A stretch of 64,000 bases of DNA, from contig JAEUWC010000025.1 of assembly GCA_016786465.1 (NCBI GenBank), positions 1 to 64,000 on the forward strand. Reading direction: 5' to 3'. Origin of the DNA: Bdellovibrionales bacterium. Its GTDB lineage: Bacteria; Bdellovibrionota; UBA1018. This document shows, one piece after another, positions 1-8,486 of this stretch; the stretch's first letter is position 1, and each line of letters starts with the position of its first letter. Both the position numbers and the translations under genes were made by a program. A model generated the notes under the pieces. It had not been told where the DNA came from, made no database searches, and saw nothing but the letters and a program-made list of their open reading frames with translations.

Positions 1-2
1 CC

Positions 3-1475
3 CAATCCAGCACCGCAGATTCATTCGAAGCAGCAAGACGCGTGATGGTTGAAAGTCAGGCTTTCAAGATCAAAATGGCGGAAATCCTGATCCCCGCCAC
101 GATCGTCGACGCGATTCGCGACGGTTACAACGAATTGTCCAGCGACAAGGAACGCTGGACCCGCTTGAAATCTTTGGTCGACGCACTATTTAATCACGCT
201 GGTGGCGATCACCCCATGTTCGGAATTTATCCCAATGACGACACGACCAAGTACTTGATGGTCGGCATCACGTCGCCCCCCAAAGACAAGGCAGACAACC
301 GAATTGCCTGGCATCAATTCAGTCCGTTCGAATATTCGGCAGCCGTCGACTATTCGATCAACAGTTTACGTGCACGCTTCATGAATTGGTTGGATCTGGC
401 CCGAATCCGCGTTGAAAAAGAACGGACTGAAAAAACGCAAACCGATCCTCAGGCCGTGATCATGGCGGGATTGAAAGATTCGCGGGCGATGATTGACGAA
501 GGGAAAAAGATCACTCCGTACGAATCCATGACCCGAATTCGCGACGCGTTCGTCGAAGAAACCAAGCGCCCGGGGCTTCCGCTTTCGTACCTGACTTTTT
601 ACAACGATTCCATTGCGCGCGTGAACAAGATCCTGGCCATTTTGGATGCCGTCGATCAATTCAAGCCGGGCCCCGTCGTGGTTCCTTCACCCGAACCCGC
701 GCCCGAAATCGGCCCATTGGGACTGCCCTTTCCTTCGAAAAAGCCATTTCAAACTAAGCCAACTGCACCGCCAAAAACCTTGGAAGAAACTTTTTTGGAT
801 TGGATCGGAGAAATTTATGCCGAAGCGAAGCTTTCCCAAGGAACTTCGTTCTTGTCAGGCCGGATGGATTTCCTGACCCGCACGGCGACACTGAATATTT
901 TCCAAGACGCAAAAAGCGAAGATCGTGAAATCGCGGCGATGTTCTATGCTTCCCGACAGATCAGCGATCAGCTTTCCCTTCGTGATCGCTGGGGTAGTTC
1001 AGATTCATATGGACGCTTTGATGACGAAGCGCTTTTGAATCAAGCATCCAGCTACATCGTCCGGACCAAAGACAATTCCAAGGCCTTCATCAAAATGTTC
1101 CGAAAAGAAATCGTTCGCGCGTTGAAGCAATTGGATAAGCGAATCAAGGACATCAAAGACGCTGACGAACTGCCGGACTTAGAAAAACGAAAAGTCGAAC
1201 TTTGTTTCGGACTTTGGTTGAACGAAGAATGGCCGAAACACGTTCCCATTAAAAAATGCCTAGGAGTCAAGCCGACTACCCTATTGGTTTCGGAAGTTCC
1301 GCTTTTTGACGACTTAGCCGCAGCTGCCGGAGAAACCGAGTTCTTCGCGGGCGAAGATGGAAAACGCGACATCAAAATTTTGGACAAATACAAGTCCGTT
1401 GACGGCCGAATCTGCGCCCTTCACCAGCACCGTCGCATGAAGCGCATTAGAAATTTTAGTGAAGGTACGTTTTAA
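3..1475 (+). CDS. Hypothetical protein, truncated at left window edge
   Basis: The reading frame is open to the left edge, with codons before the first possible starts (GTG 42, ATG 45) that read as ordinary protein, so the true start probably lies outside the window. The visible part is about 490 residues. It has a charged, helix-rich N-terminal half, a proline-rich linker around 665-775 (PSPEPAPE), and a second helix-rich half with many Lys/Asp/Glu residues. I see no signal peptide, membrane segment or catalytic motif, so it is probably cytoplasmic. It converges with the phosphoesterase gene on the minus strand, overlapping by 4 bases. I do not recognise the family. Confidence 0.75.
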   Translation, partial: QSSTADSFEAARRVMVESQAFKIKMAEILIPATIVDAIRDGYNELSSDKERWTRLKSLVDALFNHAGGDHPMFGIYPNDDTTKYLMVGITSPPKDKADNRIAWHQFSPFEYSAAVDYSINSLRARFMNWLDLARIRVEKERTEKTQTDPQAVIMAGLKDSRAMIDEGKKITPYESMTRIRDAFVEETKRPGLPLSYLTFYNDSIARVNKILAILDAVDQFKPGPVVVPSPEPAPEIGPLGLPFPSKKPFQTKPTAPPKTLEETFLDWIGEIYAEAKLSQGTSFLSGRMDFLTRTATLNIFQDAKSEDREIAAMFYASRQISDQLSLRDRWGSSDSYGRFDDEALLNQASSYIVRTKDNSKAFIKMFRKEIVRALKQLDKRIKDIKDADELPDLEKRKVELCFGLWLNEEWPKHVPIKKCLGVKPTTLLVSEVPLFDDLAAAAGETEFFAGEDGKRDIKILDKYKSVDGRICALHQHRRMKRIRNFSEGTF

Positions 1476-2230
1476 AACGGAATACGACTGGGCAGGTCTT
1501 GGGTCGCAGTCCATTCAATACTGGTTTCGTGAGTCCGTGGAAACCCAACGTTCAGGTAGCGGCCCAGGCGATCGCCTACTTTGAATTCCATTTCGTCCCG
1601 GTCGTGACAATGCCCCAAAACCACAGCGTCAAAGCCTTCGTGAATTTTCGCGGCAGAAAAACTGCGATAGGCTTTTCGAAGGTGTTCTAATCGCATCAAA
1701 GACATTTCCGCCATGGTTGGCCGACTTCCTCGACTGCGCCGACTGGAAGTCTGCCCGACCCAATCCACAAATGAGCCTGGCGCAAATTTCTGAAAAGCCC
1801 AAAGGAATGGACTTCGTAAGAAGACCCGAAGAATCCGATAACCCCAGTCGGATCGATCCACCAGGTCGCCATGCGCGACGTAAAGTTTTCTGGATCCCAC
1901 TTGAATGGCGATTTCTTTTGGACAGATCTGGACGCGAAGTCCCTGGGCGCGAAAAAGATCTTTCAACCAAAAATCATGATTGCCTTCGATGTAATAAATG
2001 GCGGCAGCGCGGTCTTGGATCTTTCGAAGCGCTTCAAAGAACTGGCGATAGCGTTCGCGATAAACTCGTTGATTGCCAATCAACATATCAAAGATATCGC
2101 CCGCCAAAACAATCACGTCACCTTCCGAAACGTCTTGGACCAGCCAATTCAAAAGCTTGAGGTACAGCGGATCATCGTCGCCCCAAACATGCAGGTCAGA
2201 TATGATTCGAACGCGGTTGGCTTGGATCAC
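1472..2230 (-). CDS. lpxH: Calcineurin-like metallophosphoesterase, LpxH-like
   Basis: 252 residues with the full metallophosphoesterase signature: D-x-H in SDLHVWG (about 11-17), GD-x-x-D in AGDIFD (43-48), GNHD (83-86), HGD near 120 and GHCH near 205. These supply the ligands for a two-metal site. The length, the short spacing and the arginine-rich central insert fit UDP-2,3-diacylglucosamine diphosphatase (LpxH), which makes lipid X in lipid A synthesis at the inner membrane face. Another member of the broad phosphoesterase family cannot be excluded. The C-terminus converges on the preceding plus-strand gene. The next gene upstream on the same strand ends 5 bases before this start, so the two may be co-transcribed. 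Confidence 0.7.
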   Translation of the reverse strand: MIQANRVRIISDLHVWGDDDPLYLKLLNWLVQDVSEGDVIVLAGDIFDMLIGNQRVYRERYRQFFEALRKIQDRAAAIYYIEGNHDFWLKDLFRAQGLRVQICPKEIAIQVGSRKLYVAHGDLVDRSDWGYRILRVFLRSPFLWAFQKFAPGSFVDWVGQTSSRRSRGSRPTMAEMSLMRLEHLRKAYRSFSAAKIHEGFDAVVLGHCHDRDEMEFKVGDRLGRYLNVGFPRTHETSIEWTATQDLPSRIPF

Positions 2231-2235
2231 TTCTT

Positions 2236-2628
2236 CTATTTAGCACGACGAGTGACTTGGCGTAGCGCTAGAAAATCGTCGCCGGAAAGCTGACGCACGA
2301 TTGCCTTTCCGCCATCCTTGACCTTGACCCGAAGGCCCGGTCCGCGACCGCCCAATTCGGCTGCAATGTCTTCGGAATAAGAATCATTTTCGGGATACGC
2401 CGCATCCAAGACGTCGCTAAAACTTTCGGACGATCCCACCGCGGCCAGCGTTCCTTCCGGCGGTCGTTTCTGGGCCTGGTCCTTTGAATCTTCTGCGGAA
2501 CTTTCCTGATCCTTGCGCCCGAATTGATTTTCGTAGGCATTCTGGCCGTTTCCGCCATTGCCTTCGTTTCGCTTGTTGCGAACCGTTCCGCCTGGGATGT
2601 TCAGTTGTGGGACCACTTGGATCTTCAC
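2236..2628 (-). CDS. Small hypothetical protein
   Basis: I place the start at GTG 2628 because AGGAGA sits about 7 bases upstream on the minus strand. Longer starts (2673 or 2709) lack a good ribosome-binding site and would run toward the divergent gene's start. The product is about 130 residues, rich in Asn, Gly, Gln and charged residues in the first half and probably disordered. The C-terminal third is more ordered (GLRVKVKDGGKAIVRQLSGD). There is no signal peptide. It lies 5 bases upstream of the LpxH-like gene in the same direction, so co-transcription is likely. No family is recognised. Confidence 0.6.
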   Translation of the reverse strand: MKIQVVPQLNIPGGTVRNKRNEGNGGNGQNAYENQFGRKDQESSAEDSKDQAQKRPPEGTLAAVGSSESFSDVLDAAYPENDSYSEDIAAELGGRGPGLRVKVKDGGKAIVRQLSGDDFLALRQVTRRAK

Positions 2629-2707
2629 CTGGAAATCTCCTGCTTTTCCTATCGGAATGCCCCTGGCTTTCATTGAGTTTTTGGGGGATCTCGAGCAAGA
2701 TCTCGTC

Positions 2708-3871
2708 ATGCGTTTGACGCCTGGAATGCTTATCCTGGCTTGGTCCTTTTTCGGGGTCGAGTCCGACTGCCTGGCCTACCCTGGATTCATCGGATACGGC
2801 TATAGCAACTGCGTCAGCTGCCATTTCAATCCGTATGGCAATGGGCCCTTGACCGACTACGGTCGTGGCGTGGCGGCCTCGGAAATCGCCGCTAGGCCCA
2901 TTTACGCTTCGAAGCGAACCACGGATGAAGATCTTTCGTCCCAGGCTGGATTCTTGGGTTCAAAGGAACTGCCTTCGTGGATCCGACCCGCACTGTCTTA
3001 TCGGGGCATGCAAATGGTCACGGGCGTGGGAACTTCGCAAAGTCTAAGCCAATGGCTGAACATGCAAGCGGAAGGGTCGCTGACGGTTCGAAACACGAAA
3101 GAAACCTTCGTTGCATCGGGTACGTTTGGCTATGTCCCGGTTCCACAGACCAAGAAAAGCCAGACGAACATTTCCACATGGATTTCACGTGAACACTATG
3201 TAGGCGTGCGATTGAACAAGGAACTGGGTGCGTACGCGGGATTGATGGACACTGTTTTTGGAATTCGTGTTGCCGACCACAATGCCTACCTGCGCTCGAA
3301 AACTTTCATCGACAAAAATGATCAGTCGCACGGACTTTTGATTCATTACGGCGGAAGAAAGATGGACCTGGGACTTCATGTCCTGGCGGGAAATCTTTTT
3401 CAGAAAGAAAGCCTTCGCCAAAAAGGCGCAAGTTTGATGGGAGAATTTGACGTCGGCAAGGATTGGCGCGTGGGGGCCTCGGCGCTCTACACTCGGGGGA
3501 CTTTTCGTTCGCGGCAGATGTTTGCCGTTCACACGCGCGTGGGTGTTGCCGAAGGGTCATCCGTTTTGGCACAGTTTGGAACCATCCGCGAAGACCCGGT
3601 GATTCAGGGCGCCCCTTTGGGCGGGTACAGTTTCTTTCAATGGACCAATCGATTGATCCGAGGCCTGAATCTTTTGGCGACGTTGGAATGGTACGCAGCT
3701 GATTTTTCAAAGACTGGACCCCGTTCGTACCGCGCAGGCCCGTCGCTTCAGTGGTTTCCGATGCAACGCCTTGAATTGCGTGCCGACCTTTTGGGAACGC
3801 GACAGACGGGTTCGGATTCTTTGGAAACGGACTTCTATACTTTACTGGCGCAGGTGCATGTATGGCTTTGA
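2708..3871 (+). CDS. Exported mono-haem c-type beta-barrel protein
   Basis: The start ATG at 2708 gives a signal peptide (MRLTPGMLILAWSFFGVES). It is followed at once by YSNCVSCHFNPYGNGPLTDYGR, which holds one CxxCH haem c motif about 35 residues into the precursor. The remaining 330 residues alternate polar and aromatic residues and end in VHVWL, as expected of an outer-membrane beta-barrel. It may be an outer-membrane protein carrying one covalent haem on a periplasmic N-terminal plug. The next gene overlaps it by 10 bases and also looks like a barrel, so they are probably one unit. The exact function is unknown. Confidence 0.7.
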   Translation: MRLTPGMLILAWSFFGVESDCLAYPGFIGYGYSNCVSCHFNPYGNGPLTDYGRGVAASEIAARPIYASKRTTDEDLSSQAGFLGSKELPSWIRPALSYRGMQMVTGVGTSQSLSQWLNMQAEGSLTVRNTKETFVASGTFGYVPVPQTKKSQTNISTWISREHYVGVRLNKELGAYAGLMDTVFGIRVADHNAYLRSKTFIDKNDQSHGLLIHYGGRKMDLGLHVLAGNLFQKESLRQKGASLMGEFDVGKDWRVGASALYTRGTFRSRQMFAVHTRVGVAEGSSVLAQFGTIREDPVIQGAPLGGYSFFQWTNRLIRGLNLLATLEWYAADFSKTGPRSYRAGPSLQWFPMQRLELRADLLGTRQTGSDSLETDFYTLLAQVHVWL

Positions 3872-4716
3872 GTTGGGGAATTTTTCTGGCTGTAACGACC
3901 TGGTTTGCATCGGTCCCGGCACAAGCTGAAGAAAGTGTCGTGAAAAGATCCGACTGCAAGATCAATGTCTACAAAAACAAAAAGTGGGAATCTCGCAATC
4001 AGCTTCCATTTTCAGTGGGTCAGTCCGTAAAGGTTAAACCGATCCCGGGTCGCGATTCGCAAGTCTATGTTTGGGTAGGAGACGCATACGCTGCCGTCCC
4101 CAAATCTTGTCTAGGCATCAAAGAGGAACCGCCCGAAGATGCTCCTTCAGGAACATCTGGCGCAACCGCTGCGCCCATGCCCGATCTGAAAAAGAAATCC
4201 ATGTACTTGTCGGTATCTTACCTTTCTTGGTCTGAAAGAATTCGACTGGAAGAAGCACCAGGAATCGTTTCGCTTCTGAACAGCAACCAAGTCGGACTGG
4301 GACTAGGCGGAGGACTTCGATTTCGCGCCGGAAGGCGTGGGCAGATCGACTTAGGATCGCAGGTCCTGATCACCAGCAGCCAAGTTGGCCCATCGGCTGC
4401 AAACCTACTTGCGGGGTCGGCCAATTACGTTTCAAAGGATTCCGGGACTTTTGGAATTCTGGCGCGGCCTGGATTCTTCTTTTTTCCTGGGTCTGAATCA
4501 CTTGCCGTGGGTTTTTCAATTCCGCTGATTTACCGCGTAGCCAACTGGCCAAACCCAAACAGCACCGCGCGATTTTTGGAAAAGGCCGCTTTCCGTTACG
4601 GCGCTCAGCTGGACATGCAGCTTAGACGTGATTCTTGGTCGATAGGAACCCGCTTGGGATTTGTTCAATCACTTTTGGGTTTAGCGTGGGATCTGAATCT
4701 TTCGAAATCGCTTTGA
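3862..4716 (+). CDS. Exported outer-membrane-like protein with SH3-like N-terminus
   Basis: 284 residues. The signal peptide is MALSWGIFLAVTTWFASVPAQA. A small domain of about 60 residues with two cysteines (SDCKINVY and KSCLGI) resembles a bacterial SH3-type fold (LPFSVGQSVKVKPIPG). A Pro/Gly/Ala linker follows, then about 180 residues of barrel-like alternating sequence. The start overlaps the end of the haem-barrel gene by 10 bases, so translational coupling is likely. I recognise no named family. The SH3 reading is inference from a weak pattern. Confidence 0.65.
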   Translation: MALSWGIFLAVTTWFASVPAQAEESVVKRSDCKINVYKNKKWESRNQLPFSVGQSVKVKPIPGRDSQVYVWVGDAYAAVPKSCLGIKEEPPEDAPSGTSGATAAPMPDLKKKSMYLSVSYLSWSERIRLEEAPGIVSLLNSNQVGLGLGGGLRFRAGRRGQIDLGSQVLITSSQVGPSAANLLAGSANYVSKDSGTFGILARPGFFFFPGSESLAVGFSIPLIYRVANWPNPNSTARFLEKAAFRYGAQLDMQLRRDSWSIGTRLGFVQSLLGLAWDLNLSKSL

Positions 4717-4815
4717 CGGGTGTCCAAAACTTAGTCACAGACGACTGCCTAGATATCTGATTTTATTGAATAAAGTCTAAAAAAGGGCGGCACGGTTCCT
4801 GCTTTGTATTCAGGC

Positions 4816-5358
4816 ATGCGCCCTATTTTCAGTTCGATGATTTTGGTTTCCACATTGGCTTCTCTTCCCGCGTTGGCTCAGACCGCGCCTACCACGCCTG
4901 CCCCGCAAGGATATGAAACAGCCGCCTGCCCTCAGGACGTTCCACTTTCCGAAGTTCTGGATAACGTCGACCGCGTGGATTTCAGGTTTCGAATTACTCA
5001 ACAGATCCCAAGAAAGCACGACGCTTTGGATTTGGGAATCGTCGCTTTCAAGGATTCACAAAATCGCGACGAACAGGTTGAACGCAGAATCCAGCTTCAC
5101 GAAGCGTCTAGCCGCCGTCGTCAGTTAAGTCCGTCCCGTCCAGCTATGACAGCCGAATCTTTTTCTGCAGACGTCGTGTACATGGATTCAGACCCGTCCG
5201 TATACTCGATCGCCAATACCCGCCAGAATTATTCGGAAGAATTGACCCTAAAAGAACTCATCGCGGTCTGGCAAGACGTCTTTGAAATCACCTGCTGGAA
5301 TCTACCCGTCGAAGAAGCTTCGATCCGCGACTGGAAAACAATCAAAGGTAAAATTTAA
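4816..5358 (+). CDS. Exported hypothetical protein
   Basis: About 180 residues from ATG 4816 (a TTG at 4804 is a weaker alternative). A clear signal peptide (MRPIFSSMILVSTLASLPALAQ) is followed by a polar domain with two cysteines (AACPQDVP and EITCWNLP) that could form a disulphide in the periplasm. The stop overlaps the next start (TAATG), so this gene and the next two form a coupled set of small exported proteins. The family is unknown. Confidence 0.65.
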   Translation: MRPIFSSMILVSTLASLPALAQTAPTTPAPQGYETAACPQDVPLSEVLDNVDRVDFRFRITQQIPRKHDALDLGIVAFKDSQNRDEQVERRIQLHEASSRRRQLSPSRPAMTAESFSADVVYMDSDPSVYSIANTRQNYSEELTLKELIAVWQDVFEITCWNLPVEEASIRDWKTIKGKI

Positions 5359-6005
5359 TGATTTCGATCCTGCTGACTTTGCTTGCAACGACTTCGGCTG
5401 AAGCTCAGGTTCCTGGATTTTCCCTGACCCTGGCGGTGAAAGGGAAAGTCTTTTACAAGCTGACTGAAAATCGAAGCCTTTCCAAATCGGAAGTCCTAGA
5501 CATGGGTCTGGATGCCAAAAAGACCTATTCGTGGCCGAAATTTTATGAATCTTCGGAATCCGATGTCACCATCAACGGATTAGCAATGGGCCGCCAACCC
5601 GTCGAGTCAGACACGACACACGCCTTTGGATTTGACCCTTCAAGCCCTTCTAGCTTTGACATCATCGATACCCACGAAATCGATCCAACCCAGGCCCTTC
5701 AAAAGATGCCCGTTGGAAAGAATGACATCACTTGGGATGCGAAAAAGAACTTGGTCGCCGCAAAACTGGATCAGGGTCTTCGCAATTCAGGTGCTTTGGG
5801 TTCCATGCTGGGAATCAGCCTGACCACGCGTGGTTCGACTTCGGTTTCGGAACAACTTCAGATCAATCAATACACCTGCAAGACAGAAAGCAGCGCTACG
5901 ACGTTGGTCTGCGATGTAGACCTGGTCATACATGCCGAAATGAACCTAGACGATGAAGACGAAAGCGAAAACGACGATGAAGATTCTGACTGGGATCGCA
6001 GCTAG
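5358..6005 (+). CDS. Exported hypothetical protein with acidic tail
   Basis: 215 residues. The signal peptide is MISILLTLLATTSAEAQ. The body is beta-rich with two cysteines near the end (TCKTESS and LVCDVD). The last 20 residues are almost all Asp/Glu/Ser/Asn. That acidic tail lies over the start region of the next gene, which is read in another frame and begins in a Lys-rich stretch, so the tail may be partly a by-product of the overlap. Its start overlaps the stop of the preceding gene. No family is recognised. Confidence 0.65.
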   Translation: MISILLTLLATTSAEAQVPGFSLTLAVKGKVFYKLTENRSLSKSEVLDMGLDAKKTYSWPKFYESSESDVTINGLAMGRQPVESDTTHAFGFDPSSPSSFDIIDTHEIDPTQALQKMPVGKNDITWDAKKNLVAAKLDQGLRNSGALGSMLGISLTTRGSTSVSEQLQINQYTCKTESSATTLVCDVDLVIHAEMNLDDEDESENDDEDSDWDRS

Positions 6006-6387
6006 CTTCCTTTTTGTAGCGAACGCTTGGGCGGCAGACGTGATCGTCCGCCTGGAAAAGATCGATGGTTTTGGCCAACGCACCAGCCCTTGTGTCGATA
6101 CAATTCACCCGATTTCCGGCTGGAAGATGAAGGCTAAAGCCCGAGAAACAAATATTCACTTTAAGTCAGGAAAAGAACTTTTCCTTCAGGAAGTGAACTA
6201 CGGCGCAGACTGCGCAGCTGTCGAGCACATGGAAGAAAAGTCGGAACTTCACGGCTGGCTTGAAGAACTTTTAAGTGACCCGATCGAACTGATTGTTACG
6301 GTCGATGATCAAGAACCGACCCTGATTCGGTCGTACAAGAAGCAATGCTTGTACGGCGCAGATGACTGTCAGGGTTTCAAGTTTTAG
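5977..6387 (+). CDS. Small exported hypothetical protein
   Basis: I choose ATG 5977 because MKILTGIAASFLFVANAWA makes a standard signal peptide. An ATG at 5953 would add eight Lys-rich residues. The mature part is about 117 residues with four cysteines (SPCVDT, GADCAAV, KQCLYG, DDCQGF), suggesting two disulphides and a periplasmic or outer location. It overlaps the previous gene by 29 bases and converges on the cytochrome lipoprotein on the other strand, overlapping by 4 bases. The family is unknown. Confidence 0.65.
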   Translation: MKILTGIAASFLFVANAWAADVIVRLEKIDGFGQRTSPCVDTIHPISGWKMKAKARETNIHFKSGKELFLQEVNYGADCAAVEHMEEKSELHGWLEELLSDPIELIVTVDDQEPTLIRSYKKQCLYGADDCQGFKF

Positions 6388-6788
6388 GGAACGGTAAGAA
6401 TCCAGTCGCGAATCTGCTGAAGTTCGGAAGACGTTAGAACTTCCGCCGGCGGCATGTTTTCGTTCCCGCCCACACCCGCACCCTTGATTCGACGATAAAG
6501 GGTCGAACTTGCGGGATCGCCGGCCGCTACGGAAAGAGTAGAAGAAGCTTTGAATTCGGCTTCGGTGTTCGTACCAACTTCACTGTGGCAGCGCACACAT
6601 CGACCAATCAGAATTTCCCGAGCAGCCCGAAACTTTGCCGGATCGGCAGCGGACGCTACAATCGCGTCGCCACTTCCGTACTTGGCTTCGTCTTCAGCCG
6701 AAGAATTCAGAGTCTGAAAAAAATTGCCGCAACCCGAAAGAATCAGGCACAAAAGGCCGGCAATTCCAAAGTGGGTTTCAGTTTTCAC
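6384..6788 (-). CDS. c-type cytochrome lipoprotein
   Basis: 134 residues. A lipoprotein signal ends at LSGC, so the mature protein is probably lipid-anchored. The CVRCH motif near residue 64 binds one haem c. The downstream NMPP motif resembles the methionine ligand loop of small monohaem cytochromes, and the C-terminal helix (LQQIRDWILTV) is typical of these proteins. It is the last gene of the 11.7-6.4 kb minus-strand cluster. Its start shares a base with the end of the YceI-like gene, so coupling is likely. It could carry electrons for that cluster. Confidence 0.8.
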   Translation of the reverse strand: MKTETHFGIAGLLCLILSGCGNFFQTLNSSAEDEAKYGSGDAIVASAADPAKFRAAREILIGRCVRCHSEVGTNTEAEFKASSTLSVAAGDPASSTLYRRIKGAGVGGNENMPPAEVLTSSELQQIRDWILTVP

Positions 6789-7291
6789 TAAGGAGCGACC
6801 GCCACCTTGGCTTCGATTTCGACTTCATCGTCGACGCCGACACTTTTGTACTTAGCCGACTTGATTCCGCAATCCTTGAAGGTGGTTGGGAACTTTGCAA
6901 TCAAGACCTTACCTTTGACTTCGTAGGTTCCCTTGATCGGGACGGTCTTGTCGCGAATCTTCAGCTTGCCTTCGAACTTTCCGTCCTTGCCTGAAACATC
7001 GATCACTTCCGCAGTCGGAAACTTGGCCACTTCCAGATAATTGTCCTTCATATGCTTTGTGCGAAGGCTCATTCCTGCGTCCAGGGTCTTTAGATCTAAG
7101 ACGATGGATTTCGCGGTGACACCAGTCTTCGTCACGGTCGCGGTACCTTTGATTTCACTTGAAGTCGCTTCGAATGCTCCGCCCGGGGTCATCATCATGT
7201 TCAGTTTCAATGACGGCCCGTCGGACTCAGCACCTTGAGCCCACGCCATCAATGCAAATCCAGTGATCCAACCTGTAACGAATTTCCTCAT
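6788..7291 (-). CDS. YceI-family periplasmic protein
   Basis: 167 residues with a signal peptide (MRKFVTGWITGFALMAWAQGA). The mature part shows the YceI pattern: an N-terminal strand set, a TLDAGMSLRTKHMKDNYLE segment, KFPTAEV, and a C-terminal lipocalin-like barrel. YceI proteins bind isoprenoid-type lipids or similar hydrophobic molecules in the periplasm. The TKHM-x-D-NYLEV and FPTAE motifs are the most family-specific features. The context among c-type cytochromes fits the frequent pairing of YceI proteins with electron-transfer components, but the ligand here is unknown. Confidence 0.85.
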   Translation of the reverse strand: MRKFVTGWITGFALMAWAQGAESDGPSLKLNMMMTPGGAFEATSSEIKGTATVTKTGVTAKSIVLDLKTLDAGMSLRTKHMKDNYLEVAKFPTAEVIDVSGKDGKFEGKLKIRDKTVPIKGTYEVKGKVLIAKFPTTFKDCGIKSAKYKSVGVDDEVEIEAKVAVAP

Positions 7292-7328
7292 GATCTTTTC
7301 CCTGTTGATACGTTTCTACTGCTGATTC

Positions 7329-8486
7329 CTACTGCATTCCATCGATCCAGTTGCGCAAGGTCGTGGCAATCGGCGTACGATTAGCCGTACTTGCGTTCGG
7401 CGGCATCGCAGGAGTCTGAGTTCCCGCAACCACTTTGTAAAGCACCGAGGCTGCCGAGTTTCCCGGCACGATCAAAGGCGAGTTCTTCCACACGGCGGCC
7501 CGAAAGTCGGCTTCAGTCTGCAGACTTCCAAAGTTCGGCCGAAGCCCGCTGGCATCGTTGGTGTGGCAGCCATTGCAGTTCTGCTGAAGCGACTGTCTTG
7601 CAGTGCTAAAACGTTGCGCAGCAAGGGCTGCGCCGCTGCCGTAAGTTAAAGCTTCAAAGTTCAACGCAATTTCGTCATTGCCGGGCCCCCGGGCCATTTC
7701 CAGAATCATGGACGAAGTGGATAGGGTTGTCCCTGTGGTGCCTGCACTGGTGGTGACCACTTGGTCAATGGCGTTGTAGGTGGTCGACCCCGTCGGGACG
7801 ATCCCGTTCATCACTAACTTGATCCCTTTTACGTACACCGCCGTGGCAGTCGTGGACCGAATCCTGGGATTGAAGAACCGATAACTGTAGTTGTCGAACT
7901 TCACGACCGAAAGGTCGATGACTGCTCCGCGAAGCGCGGGATTCAATAAAGTTTCTATTGGGAAGTTTAAAGTCAAAGCCGTCGTCCCAAGTCCTGCTGG
8001 GATTCTGACCTTGGCTGTGGTTTGTCCGGTCATTCCGGTTTCTGCCCCGCGTAGACGTGACCATTCTTCGATAGCGGATCGCATTTCTGCAGCCGCTACC
8101 GCGCAATCTTTCCAGCAGTTGTGAAGGTCCAATGAAAGCCTTTGAATCAGACGCGACGACGGAATGTCCTGAAAATTGACCTTAGCAGCTTGGATCAATT
8201 CTGTATGAGCTGTTCCGACGTCAGGTGAAGCAAAGAACGGACTTTGGGTCGAAGCATGGCAGCCCGCACAGTATGAACGAAGAACCGGGTGTACGGTGGT
8301 TTCAAAAGCGACTATGGACGCCGCTTCGATCGAGCTTTTCTGCGCCGTAGCGATTCTTGCTTTCTTTGAAGGCAAATAGGTGAAGTCGGGCGAAAGACAG
8401 CCCGAAAGGGTGCCCATTGCCAAAAACGAAAAGCTGATCCAGCACTTCGCGGAATCAGGTGATCTTGTTGAAAACCAAGTATTCAT
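7329..8486 (-). CDS. Lipoprotein with two c-type haem motifs
   Basis: From ATG 8486 the protein has about 385 residues. The lipobox LSGC follows a hydrophobic run (ISFSFLAMGT). Two haem c motifs are visible: YCAGCH about 75 residues after the lipobox and NCNGCH about 100 residues before the end. The C-terminal part (AMPPNAS ... LRNWIDGM) resembles the methionine-ligand end of cytochrome c domains. Between the two lies a beta-rich domain of about 190 residues, possibly a carbohydrate-binding-like insert. The start overlaps the end of the DUF1501-like gene by 32 bases. It is probably an outer-membrane-anchored dihaem protein. Confidence 0.8.
   Translation of the reverse strand: MNTWFSTRSPDSAKCWISFSFLAMGTLSGCLSPDFTYLPSKKARIATAQKSSIEAASIVAFETTVHPVLRSYCAGCHASTQSPFFASPDVGTAHTELIQAAKVNFQDIPSSRLIQRLSLDLHNCWKDCAVAAAEMRSAIEEWSRLRGAETGMTGQTTAKVRIPAGLGTTALTLNFPIETLLNPALRGAVIDLSVVKFDNYSYRFFNPRIRSTTATAVYVKGIKLVMNGIVPTGSTTYNAIDQVVTTSAGTTGTTLSTSSMILEMARGPGNDEIALNFEALTYGSGAALAAQRFSTARQSLQQNCNGCHTNDASGLRPNFGSLQTEADFRAAVWKNSPLIVPGNSAASVLYKVVAGTQTPAMPPNASTANRTPIATTLRNWIDGMQ

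Noticed and set aside
3306-3965. Minus-strand frame of 219 codons opposite the haem-barrel gene
   Set aside because: No start signal or protein-like composition. The plus-strand gene has a signal peptide and CxxCH.
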